From Deltaproteobacteria bacterium (GTDB taxonomy: Bacteria; Desulfobacterota; Anaeroferrophillalia; Anaeroferrophillales; Tharpellaceae): a DNA stretch of 10,901 nt. The stretch lies in assembly GCA_013153415.1 (NCBI GenBank), contig JAADEO010000162.1, positions 1 to 10,901 of the forward strand. The letters run 5' to 3'. Position numbers and translations under genes: made by a program. The stretch's first letter is position 1; each line of letters starts with the position of its first letter. Positions 1 to 7,940 of this stretch are shown piece after piece. A model generated the notes under the pieces. It was not told where the DNA came from and did no database searches. It saw nothing but the letters and a program-made list of their open reading frames with translations.

Positions 1-568
1 GGTCCTGGAGAGGTTTATCGATCTGGGCGCAGAACACGGAGCTCAAGCCCTGACCTGTCACACCCGAACCGCAACGATGATGTTTTCGGGCCGGGCCGAC
101 TGGGATACGCTTGAGCGGGTCGCAGCCCACGCCCCCCTGCCGGTTATCGGTTCCGGCGACATCAATGATGTCGACACGGCTCTGGCCGCGCTGGAAAGAC
201 CGGGAATCGCCGGCATCATGCTCGGTCGCGGCACCCTGGGACGACCCTGGTTCTTCAGGGAGATCTCGACCCGGCGCGATGAAGAGCGCTCCTGGCAACC
301 CGGCCCCGAACTCAGATTGCGAACCATCATCAAACATGGCCAGCTTTTGCGCGATGAATACGGCGATAAAACCGGCCTGCTGCTCTACCGCAAGCACCTG
401 GCCTGGTACTCCCGGGGACTGCCCGGAGCTGCAGCCTTTCGTCAGCAGCTCTTTACGATCAAAGATTTCATCACCCTCGATGAAACCATCGGCGCCCTGA
501 TCACCGGAACCGGATGGAGTGGCGATCACAACTCCTTCCATTCTCCGGAGCCTGAGCTTGTGTTATAA
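1..568 (+). CDS. dusB: tRNA-dihydrouridine synthase, DusB-like (5' end outside window)
   Basis: This is the C-terminal part of a flavin-dependent enzyme that reduces uridine to dihydrouridine in tRNA. The frame is open from base 2 to the TAA at 566-568 (188 codons plus stop), so the N-terminal half of the TIM barrel, including the catalytic cysteine, lies upstream. Visible family marks are the His/Arg segment LTCHTRT, then GRADW, the FMN phosphate-binding strand PVIGSGDI, and GIMLGRGTLGRPWFFREI. After these comes the helical tRNA-binding domain with RKHLAWYSRGLPGA and FR, which matches the DusB/COG0042 pattern more than DusA or DusC. The ATG at 77 is only an internal methionine. The last codons overlap a promoter-like element, so the next genes probably have their own start of transcription. 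The family call is firm; the DusB subclass is inference. Confidence 0.93.
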   Translation, partial: VLERFIDLGAEHGAQALTCHTRTATMMFSGRADWDTLERVAAHAPLPVIGSGDINDVDTALAALERPGIAGIMLGRGTLGRPWFFREISTRRDEERSWQPGPELRLRTIIKHGQLLRDEYGDKTGLLLYRKHLAWYSRGLPGAAAFRQQLFTIKDFITLDETIGALITGTGWSGDHNSFHSPEPELVL

Positions 569-569
569 T
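561..569 (+). promoter_or_regulatory. Extended -10 promoter for the cobalamin unit
   Basis: The nine bases TGTTATAAT form a perfect extended -10 element (TGn plus consensus TATAAT at 564-569) and overlap the dus stop codon. No good -35 box is seen at 16-18 bp upstream, but extended -10 promoters can work without one. Transcription would begin near 576 and give a leader of about 115 nt before the small ORF at 691. The match is seen directly; activity is inferred. Confidence 0.55.
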
Positions 570-585
570 GATTATTTTGCTAGTA

Positions 586-665
586 ACCGCCTGGTGCTGC
601 TCCAGGAATAGGTGAGCAACCCAGAACCATTCCCCCTGACCTCCTGGTTTCCGCCCCCCGGGAAG
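586..665 (+). promoter_or_regulatory. Possible structured leader RNA ahead of the cysteine ORF and cobQ
   Basis: The 122-bp gap between dus and the small ORF contains several mutually exclusive pairings. CCTGG 590-594 can pair with CCAGG 602-606. GGAAT-a-GGT 605-613 can pair with ACCATTCC 626-633. CCAGG-aat-AGGT 602-613 can pair with ACCTCCTGG 639-647. A further TTTCC/GGAAG hairpin lies at 648-665. Such competition is typical of attenuators or ligand-responsive leaders. I see neither the conserved B12 box nor the other conserved blocks of the known cobalamin riboswitch, so it is not a recognisable member of that class. Short complementary runs also arise by chance, so this is a low-confidence candidate. 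Confidence 0.28.
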
Positions 666-690
666 ACTATTTTCAACGAGGAAAACACTC

Positions 691-867
691 ATGATTGACG
701 AGAAAAAAGCCAACGAAGCTAAAGGCATCTTCGACCGCAAATACCTGGTATGCAAAAGACTGGGCGACATCTTCGAAGTCACGGAAAATCTCGCCTGCCG
801 GCACCCCAAAGAGAAATGCAAGTACCGGCTCGAGTGCCCCATCGACCAGATCGGCCGTAACGAATAG
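691..867 (+). CDS. Small four-cysteine protein, unknown function (58 aa)
   Basis: I do not recognise this 58-residue protein. The ATG at 691 has a good ribosome binding site (GAGG at 678-681, nine bases upstream), and no other start codon exists in frame back to the stop at 637. The protein is charged and soluble, with no signal peptide or membrane segment. It has cysteines at 21, 36, 43 and 49, with His38 inside the cluster (C-x-H-x4-C, then C-x5-C), which suggests a small metal- or Fe-S-binding fold. Its TAG stop shares a base with a possible GTG start of cobQ and lies five bases before the preferred ATG, so the two are probably translated together. The context suggests a role linked to corrinoid synthesis or its control, but nothing in the sequence proves this. 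That it is a real gene rests on its ribosome binding site, spacing and clustered cysteines. Confidence 0.72.
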   Translation: MIDEKKANEAKGIFDRKYLVCKRLGDIFEVTENLACRHPKEKCKYRLECPIDQIGRNE

Positions 868-872
868 TGCCG

Positions 873-2408
<1,536 letters not shown>

Positions 2409-2409
2409 T

Positions 2410-3453
2410 ATGGAGACCGGATCCCGCCGCCTGTCGATGCCGCTTTACTGCCTGGTCCTCTTTCTGCTGCTCTTTGCCGCTATCACCGGTGCGGCCTCGG
2501 TCGGTGCCGCCCGGTTGCCGATAGACGAGGTTTTCAAGGTTTTTTCCGGCCTGGTTTCTGGCCATGGCACTGAAACCACCGCCGGGCTCATCATTCTGGA
2601 TGTCCGCCTGCCCCGGATTGTTACCGCGCTGCTGGTCGGAGCCAGCCTGGGCGTCGCCGGAGTGGTTTTTCAAGGACTGCTTTTGAACCCGCTGGCCGAC
2701 CCTTTTACCATCGGCGTCTCTTCCGGTGCCGCTTTCGGCGCCACCATCGCCATTCTCCTGTCTACGGTCAGCGGTCTGCCGGCCATCTTCAGCAGCTCCC
2801 TTCTGGTTCCCTGGCTCGCTTTCGCCGGGGCTGTTTTTTCCCTGATCATGGTCTACTACATAGCCAGAAACCGCGGCAAGGTGATGCCGGAGAGCATGAT
2901 CCTGGCCGGGGTTATCGTGGCCTCGTTTCTCTCCGCCCTGATCAGTTTCTGCAAAAGTATCGCCGGCGAAAAACTGGCTTCGGTGGTTTTCTGGATCATG
3001 GGAGGTTTTTCCGGGGCTCTCTGGTCCCAGGTCGTCATCCTGCTGCCCTACTGCCTTTTCTGTATTCTTTTTCTGCAGGCTCACGCCGGGGCCCTGAATA
3101 TCATGGCCATGGGAGATACGACCTCCCTGCAACTCGGCATCGAGGTCTATAGAGTGCGCCGCCGGCTGCTGCTGGTTGGAGCCCTGCTGACCGCAGCCGC
3201 GGTTTCGGTCAGCGGCATGATCGGTTTTGTCGGTCTCGTGGTGCCCCATGTCAACCGTCTGCTGCTGGGCCCCGATCACCGGCGTCTGCTGCCGGCTTCC
3301 GCCCTGCTGGGCGGTCTGACCCTGGTCGCCGCCGACACCCTGGCCCGGACTGCCACCGGAGCCACCGAGATTCCGGTCGGAGTCGTTACCGCCCTGCTGG
3401 GCGCTCCCTTCTTCTGTTTCATCTTCAAAAAGAAGTTCCATGATGAAAAGTAA
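2410..3453 (+). CDS. btuC: Corrinoid/iron-siderophore ABC transporter permease (BtuC/FecCD family)
   Basis: This is an inner-membrane permease subunit of a type II ABC importer, 347 residues and highly hydrophobic. Family signatures are clear: RLPR (66-69) leading to LLVGASLGVAGVVFQG, then NPLADPFTIGVSSGA (93-107), FWIMGG (194-199), GFVGLVVPH (272-280, at the coupling-helix region that meets the ATPase), and PVGVVTALLGAPFF (322-335). The family transports cobalamin, haem or ferric siderophores, and sequence alone cannot separate these well. The cobQ neighbour one base upstream makes a corrinoid substrate the best inference. The ATG at 2410 lacks a strong ribosome binding site, consistent with reinitiation after cobQ; an ATG at 2437 is a less likely alternative. 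The 3' end overlaps the ATPase gene by 14 bases. Confidence 0.92.
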   Translation: METGSRRLSMPLYCLVLFLLLFAAITGAASVGAARLPIDEVFKVFSGLVSGHGTETTAGLIILDVRLPRIVTALLVGASLGVAGVVFQGLLLNPLADPFTIGVSSGAAFGATIAILLSTVSGLPAIFSSSLLVPWLAFAGAVFSLIMVYYIARNRGKVMPESMILAGVIVASFLSALISFCKSIAGEKLASVVFWIMGGFSGALWSQVVILLPYCLFCILFLQAHAGALNIMAMGDTTSLQLGIEVYRVRRRLLLVGALLTAAAVSVSGMIGFVGLVVPHVNRLLLGPDHRRLLPASALLGGLTLVAADTLARTATGATEIPVGVVTALLGAPFFCFIFKKKFHDEK

Positions 3454-4249
3454 ATCTCCGACTGCCAGAAAAGCCCTGCTGACGGTTTCCGGTTTGAGCT
3501 GCGGCTACGGCAGCAAAGAAATCCTGCGGGGATTGGATTTTGCCCTCTGGCCCGGTTTTTTCTGCGGCATCCTGGGGCCCAACGGCTGCGGCAAATCGAC
3601 CCTGGTCAACACCCTCTGCCGGGTCAACGAACCCCTCTCCGGGGTCATCCGGATTGAAGAGCGGAACCTGATGGAGATGCCCCGCCGGGAGCTGGCTTCG
3701 ATGATCGCCGTGGTTCCCCAGGAGACCTACGTAGCCTTTCCCTTCAAGGTCAGGGAGGTCGTGGCCATGGGACGCAACCCCCACCTCTCCGGTCTTTTCG
3801 GCAGCGGTTACGATCTCAAACATGAAGCAGTCGACGAAGCCCTCGAGGCCGCCGGCATCAGTCACCTTGCCGACCGGGCCGTCACCAGGCTTTCCGGTGG
3901 AGAAAGACAGCTGGTCCTGCTGGCCCGGGCCCTGGCCCAGGAACCGAGACTCCTGCTTCTGGACGAACCGACCGCCAACCTCGATATCAGCCATGCCGTA
4001 GCCATTCTGCACCTGGTCCGCAAAAGGGTTACAGAAAACAACCTCGCGGTACTGGCGGTGTTCCACGATCTCAACCTGGCCGCGATTTTCGCCGACTACC
4101 TGTTCCTGGTCAAGAACGGAACCATCCACTGTCAGGGTGAGATTGCCGAGGTGATCGATGAGCAGGTCCTGTCCGAGCTCTACGAACTGCCCCTGACCGT
4201 CCATACTCCGCCGGGGCTTGACCGCCCCCAGGTGTCGGTGCGGATCTGA
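3440..4249 (+). CDS. btuD: Corrinoid/iron-siderophore ABC transporter ATP-binding protein (BtuD/FepC-like)
   Basis: This is the cytoplasmic ATPase that powers the adjacent permease. It has 269 residues and all elements of a working ABC domain: Walker A GPNGCGKST (46-54), Q-loop Gln94 in VPQE, signature LSGGERQ (151-157), Walker B LLLLDEP (171-177), D-loop, and switch His209 in FHDLNLA. The segment between the Q-loop and the signature (VAMGRNPHLSGLFG) is typical of the FecE/FepC/BtuD group. Start ATG 3440 (or the adjacent ATG 3443) lies inside the end of the permease gene, giving a 14-base overlap and tight coupling. No periplasmic binding protein follows, because the next gene is convergent; the binding protein must be encoded elsewhere. 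Substrate is inferred from cobQ. Confidence 0.92.
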   Translation: MMKSKSPTARKALLTVSGLSCGYGSKEILRGLDFALWPGFFCGILGPNGCGKSTLVNTLCRVNEPLSGVIRIEERNLMEMPRRELASMIAVVPQETYVAFPFKVREVVAMGRNPHLSGLFGSGYDLKHEAVDEALEAAGISHLADRAVTRLSGGERQLVLLARALAQEPRLLLLDEPTANLDISHAVAILHLVRKRVTENNLAVLAVFHDLNLAAIFADYLFLVKNGTIHCQGEIAEVIDEQVLSELYELPLTVHTPPGLDRPQVSVRI

Positions 4250-4319
4250 AACCCGAGATTTTATCAAGCAGGGGAAAAGGCAGCGCAAACGGAAAGAGAG
4301 AAAGGAAGAAAGCGGAACT

Positions 4320-4358
4320 GGAGCGGTGGCTGACCGGCAAAAGTCAAGCTACGGCTCC
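4320..4358. terminator. Long hairpin, likely bidirectional terminator between btuD-like and yihY-like genes
   Basis: The convergent 120-bp gap contains a hairpin of 14 base pairs. GGAGC 4320-4324 pairs with GCTCC 4354-4358, and GTGGCT 4326-4331 pairs with AGCTAC 4347-4352 across a G/G mismatch. GAC 4332-4334 pairs with GTC 4343-4345 beyond a bulged A, closing on an eight-base loop. On the + strand a T-rich run (TTTTTATTCTTT from 4367) follows after eight bases, rather far for a canonical terminator. On the - strand the stem is followed by a long T/C-rich tract, the complement of the purine run 4270-4318. Pairing is read directly; terminator function is inferred. Confidence 0.55.
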
Positions 4359-4369
4359 CAAGCGGATTT

Positions 4370-5770
4370 TTATTCTTTCCAGGGATGCCGGGGCAAGGCC
4401 TGGACACCGGCGGTAAAAAAAGTATCGGCCATCCGCCGGCCGGCGGAATCGACGCTTTGGAGCTCCCGCCCCCAGAACATGGCACAAACCTCCTCGGCTT
4501 CGAGTCGTTCCGCCGAGGTCGCGGGCAGGTAGGTTTCCGGCTGTTCGTCGCTGACTCGAACCAGACCGGCCCGGACCAGCCGCTTCAGAATCCGCTCGAC
4601 GATCACGCTCGACTCCCGGGTGACATCAGCCAGTCTTTCCAGGGATAACGCCCGGCGCTGTTCGAAATGGCGGTAGATCTCTCTTATGATATCCAGAATC
4701 ACGGCCATCTCATCCCCCGGGGGGAGGTGATGGCCGTTGGGATGATAATTCCGGTAATGCTGGGTGGTGAAGGTCACTTCCGCCCCAAGAAAGAAAACCA
4801 GCCAGGCCGAATGGAGCCAGAGCAGAAAGAGCGGCACCGTGGCGAAGGATCCGTAAATGGCATTGTAGTTCGCGACTCCGACCTGCAACAGAATAAAGAT
4901 CTTCTGCAGAGCCATCAGACCGATCGCCGCGGTGGCGCCACCGATCCAGGCGGCCCGGGCCCGAACCCGGGTATTGGGGAGGAAGAGATAGAGCAACACG
5001 AAAGTCAGGGTCAAAAGAAACAGAGGAATAAGTTTGAAAAGCAGGCCCTGGAGCCAGGCCAAGGGAATCAAGGTATCCAGATAACGGGCGATGGACGGCG
5101 TATTGAGCATGGTGGTAGCCCCGATACCTAAATTGACAGTCAGGGGGCAGATGATCAGCAAGGCCATGTAGTTCATGATCTTGCGAGCCGGGCTGCGGCT
5201 CTGCTCGACCTTCCAGATCGCGTTCATCGCCTCCTCGATACCGTTGATGACAATCAGCACCGCGACCAGCAGCAGAAAGGTACCGATCATGCCCAGGGCG
5301 GCGAAATTGGTCCGGTCGACATAGTCGAAAACCTTGTCGACGGCATCATACAGGTGCCCGGTAAAGTCTTTCTCCTCAATCTGGCTGCCGGCAGTTGCGG
5401 CTGGCAGCCGGTCCGTGGCCGCCGACGGTGCAGAGGCCTTGTCGCCGGATTTTTCGGCGGCAGTTCCTGCCGTGGGCGGCAGTTGGTCGGAAAGATTGTC
5501 GATCAGGCGGTATGCGGCCTGACGCATCTGGTCTCCGGCTCCCATGCCTTTGAGCACCGCGGTGCTCAGGGCCAGCATCGGTACCAGGGAAAGAACAATG
5601 GAATAGGTCAGGGCCGAAGCCCGGAGACTGATACGATCACGCTTGAATTCTTTAAAGAATATGTATAGAAAACGGCAGACATGACGCAACATCCGGTCCC
5701 AGACGGGCAAGTGATCGGGATCTTTAGGCCAGAGCCACCTGATTATATTCGTTGCTTTATCGTTTGTCAT
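4370..5770 (-). CDS. YihY/BrkB-family inner-membrane protein with C-terminal winged-helix-like domain
   Basis: This is a polytopic inner-membrane protein of the YihY/BrkB (formerly called RNase BN) family, whose biochemical role is not settled. Counting from a GTG at 5788 it has 472 residues; from the ATG at 5770, 466. Neither start has a well-placed ribosome binding site and the first residues are not informative, so the start is uncertain. In 472-numbering, membrane segments lie near 58-80, 163-185, 205-227, 245-270, 280-302 and 315-338. Family motifs include RASALTYSIVLSLVPMLAL and YGSFATVPLFLLWL followed by FLGAEVTF. Residues 103-140 form an Ala/Pro/Ser/Thr-rich insertion in the first external loop. 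Residues 360-425 look like a winged helix (LSLERLADVT, then VERILKRLVRAGLV). It is a single gene, convergent with the transporter unit and divergent from mnmG. Confidence 0.88.
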   Translation of the reverse strand: MTNDKATNIIRWLWPKDPDHLPVWDRMLRHVCRFLYIFFKEFKRDRISLRASALTYSIVLSLVPMLALSTAVLKGMGAGDQMRQAAYRLIDNLSDQLPPTAGTAAEKSGDKASAPSAATDRLPAATAGSQIEEKDFTGHLYDAVDKVFDYVDRTNFAALGMIGTFLLLVAVLIVINGIEEAMNAIWKVEQSRSPARKIMNYMALLIICPLTVNLGIGATTMLNTPSIARYLDTLIPLAWLQGLLFKLIPLFLLTLTFVLLYLFLPNTRVRARAAWIGGATAAIGLMALQKIFILLQVGVANYNAIYGSFATVPLFLLWLHSAWLVFFLGAEVTFTTQHYRNYHPNGHHLPPGDEMAVILDIIREIYRHFEQRRALSLERLADVTRESSVIVERILKRLVRAGLVRVSDEQPETYLPATSAERLEAEEVCAMFWGRELQSVDSAGRRMADTFFTAGVQALPRHPWKE

Positions 5771-5788
5771 CGTTTTCGCCGCCGTCAC

Positions 5789-5995
5789 CCTCTATTCGAC
5801 GAGACTGACAAGCATCAATAAAAAACGGAACCCCTGGTAATTCTCAGCCATCTGCAAATTCCGGGTAACCGGGGCTGGGTCGGAACCTGATCAATGAGGG
5901 GGACTATATCGCAATTTCATGAAAAAATAAAGGACAACCACTCGCTCTCTCTACGAGTTACAACTCACTCCTGAGCGATTCCAAATCATCCACAA
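5789..5995. other. Divergent intergenic spacer between yihY-like gene and mnmG
   Basis: This 207-bp spacer must hold the promoters of both divergent genes, but no strong sigma-70 pair is evident. Weak candidates are TATATC at 5905-5910 on the + strand and TATAGT on the - strand at 5903-5908, each with a poor -35. Other visible items are a perfect 10-base palindrome TTTCATGAAA (5915-5924), a CCGG-GTAA-CCGG mini-hairpin (5861-5872), and a repeated CGGAACC (5826 and 5881). None is assigned a function. No clear ribosome binding site precedes mnmG. Confidence 0.4.
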
Positions 5996-7882
5996 ATGCA
6001 TAATAATTACGATATCATAGTCATCGGCGCCGGTCATGCCGGTTGCGAAGCGGCCCTGGCCGCCGGCCGGATGGGACTGCACGTCCTGGTATTTACCCTG
6101 AATCTCGACACCGTCGCCCAGATGTCCTGCAATCCCGCCATCGGCGGCCTGGCCAAAGGCCATCTGGTCAAGGAGATCGATGCCCTGGGCGGGGCTATGG
6201 CCCGGGCCGCCGATGTCTGCGGCATCCAGTTCCGAACCTTGAACACCTCCCGCGGACCCGCCGTTCGCGGCACCCGGGTGCAGTGCGACAAACTTCTCTA
6301 TCACCGCACCATGAAAAATATAATGGAGACTCAGGCCGGGGTCGAAATGCGCCAGGCGATGATCGACCGACTCATCATCCACAACGACCGGGTTACCGGG
6401 GTGATTGATGAAACCGGCTGTCATCACCGGGCCCCGACCGTGATCATCACGACCGGAACCTTTCTCAACGGTCTTATTCACATTGGTGATTTCCGCCAGG
6501 CCGCCGGCCGGACCGGAGAATTCGCCGCTCTCAAACTGGCGGAGAATTTGAAGGAATTGGGACTCGAATGGGGGCGGATGAAAACCGGCACCCCCCCCCG
6601 GATGCTGCGCCGGTCGATTGATTTCAGCCGCCTGGAACGCCAGGATGGAGATCCCGATCCCACCCCTTTTTCAGTCTCAACCCCATCGATCAGACAACGG
6701 CAATTACCCTGCTTCCTGACCCGCACGACAGCTGAAACCCACGCTGTGCTGCGCAAAAACCTGGAGCGTTCCCCGCTCTATAACGGCACCATCACCGGAG
6801 TCAGCGCCCGCTACTGTCCTTCGCTAGAAGATAAAATCGTCAAATTCCCGCACCATGAGAGTCACCAGGTCACCCTTGAACCGGAGGGCCTGGAGACCGA
6901 AGAGATCTATGTCAAGGGTCTCGGCAACTGTCTGCCGGTTGAAGTCCAACAGGAACTCTTTCACACGGTTCCCGGCCTTGAAAACGCGGTCGTCATGCGG
7001 CCCGCCTACGCCATCGAATACGACTTCATCGACCCCACGCAACTCAAACCCACCCTGGAATGCAAAAAGATCGGCGGCCTTTTTCTCGCCGGTCAGATCA
7101 ACGGCACTTCGGGCTATGAAGAAGCGGCCGCCCAGGGATTGATGGCCGGCATCAATGCGGCCTGCATGGTCAAGAAGATCGAACCTTTCATCCTCGATCG
7201 TTCCGAAGCCTACTGCGCGGTGATGATCGATGACCTCATCAACCGCGGCACCCGGGAACCCTACCGCATGTTCACTTCGAGAGCGGAATACCGTCTCCTG
7301 CTGCGTGAAGACAACGCCGATCTGCGTCTGACCGCAAAAGCCTTTCAACTGGGCCTGGTCAACCGGGAACAGCTGCAGTTGATGGAGGAGAAGAAAAAGC
7401 AGACCATATCCTGCAGAAAACACCTGGCAACAATCAAAATCACCCCCGAAGCGGCCGCGCCTACCCTGGCCAGGCTCGACACCACGCCTCTGCAACAAAG
7501 CGTTTCCGCCGCCGAACTGCTCAAACGTCCCCAGGTAAAATGGTCCGATCTGGCATCCTGTTCCCCGGAGATCATCCATCTGGAAAGTGAAATCAGCCCT
7601 GAAGCCCGGCGCCAGGCCGAGATTCAGATCAAGTACGACGGCTATATCCAACGTCAGCTGGCGGCGGTGGAAAAATTCAGACACCTGGAAAAAATCAGGA
7701 TTCCGGATGATTTCGATTACCACTCGATCCCCGGACTGAACATCGAAATGAGCCAGACCCTGACCAGGATCAGACCCGTCTCCCTGGGACAGGCCTCGAG
7801 GCTGCCGGGAGTGACTCCAGCGGCGATTTCAATCCTGATGATCTACCTCAAAAAACGGGGATCTGAAAAGAAACAGACATAA
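5996..7882 (+). CDS. mnmG: tRNA uridine-5-carboxymethylaminomethyl(34) synthesis enzyme MnmG (GidA)
   Basis: This FAD-binding subunit of the MnmE-MnmG complex installs the carboxymethylaminomethyl (or aminomethyl) group at wobble uridine 34 of certain tRNAs, using methylenetetrahydrofolate and NADH. Its 628 residues match the family length. The N-terminal dinucleotide fold has GAGHAGCE (11-18). Conserved MSCNPAIGGLAKGHLVKEID holds Cys45, and ARYCPSLEDK holds Cys274; these correspond to the two functionally important cysteines of the family. GTPPR and AAGRTGEFA are present. The C-terminal tRNA/MnmE-binding domain shows IKYDGYI, IPDDFDY and RPVSLGQASRLPGVTPA. No in-frame start exists upstream before the stop at 5972. 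The gene stands alone; neither mnmE nor rsmG is adjacent, although these are common partners in bacteria. It ends two bases before its terminator stem. Confidence 0.98.
   Translation: MHNNYDIIVIGAGHAGCEAALAAGRMGLHVLVFTLNLDTVAQMSCNPAIGGLAKGHLVKEIDALGGAMARAADVCGIQFRTLNTSRGPAVRGTRVQCDKLLYHRTMKNIMETQAGVEMRQAMIDRLIIHNDRVTGVIDETGCHHRAPTVIITTGTFLNGLIHIGDFRQAAGRTGEFAALKLAENLKELGLEWGRMKTGTPPRMLRRSIDFSRLERQDGDPDPTPFSVSTPSIRQRQLPCFLTRTTAETHAVLRKNLERSPLYNGTITGVSARYCPSLEDKIVKFPHHESHQVTLEPEGLETEEIYVKGLGNCLPVEVQQELFHTVPGLENAVVMRPAYAIEYDFIDPTQLKPTLECKKIGGLFLAGQINGTSGYEEAAAQGLMAGINAACMVKKIEPFILDRSEAYCAVMIDDLINRGTREPYRMFTSRAEYRLLLREDNADLRLTAKAFQLGLVNREQLQLMEEKKKQTISCRKHLATIKITPEAAAPTLARLDTTPLQQSVSAAELLKRPQVKWSDLASCSPEIIHLESEISPEARRQAEIQIKYDGYIQRQLAAVEKFRHLEKIRIPDDFDYHSIPGLNIEMSQTLTRIRPVSLGQASRLPGVTPAAISILMIYLKKRGSEKKQT
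6591..6599 (+). repeat. C9 homopolymer inside mnmG
   Basis: Nine consecutive C residues encode the invariant Thr-Pro-Pro-Arg of the GTPPR motif (codons acc ccc ccc cgg). The reading frame is intact here. Tracts of this length are prone to replication slippage and to sequencing error. Confidence 0.9.
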
Positions 7883-7918
7883 AAAAACACCGGGCCGCCA
7901 GCGACCCGGTGTTTTTTT
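7881..7918. terminator. Symmetrical A7-stem-T7 bidirectional terminator
   Basis: CACCGGG (7888-7894) pairs perfectly with CCCGGTG (7905-7911) around a ten-base loop. The stem is flanked by seven A (7881-7887) and seven T (7912-7918). In either direction a GC-rich stem is followed by seven U, so it should terminate both mnmG (stop 7880-7882) and the convergent FnIII/VCBS gene (stop 7941-7943). Confidence 0.93.
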
Positions 7919-7940
7919 ACGATTATTCTCCAGCAAAATC

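Noticed and set aside
581..594. ZTP riboswitch-like ACCGCCTGG
   Set aside because: Only a few bases resemble the 3' part of that motif; the required upstream half is not found and the downstream genes do not fit.
569..690. Known cobalamin riboswitch
   Set aside because: The position fits, but the conserved B12 box and the other conserved core blocks are absent, and the leader is too short for the full structure.
3425..4288. 287-codon open frame on the - strand opposite the ATPase gene
   Set aside because: Antisense shadow of an ABC ATPase whose motifs are all intact on the + strand.
5826..5887. Repeated CGGAACC as tandem operator sites
   Set aside because: A seven-base repeat in a 200-bp spacer is easily due to chance and no further copies were seen.
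6824..7723. 299-codon open frame on the - strand opposite mnmG
   Set aside because: Antisense to one of the most conserved bacterial proteins; no independent support.
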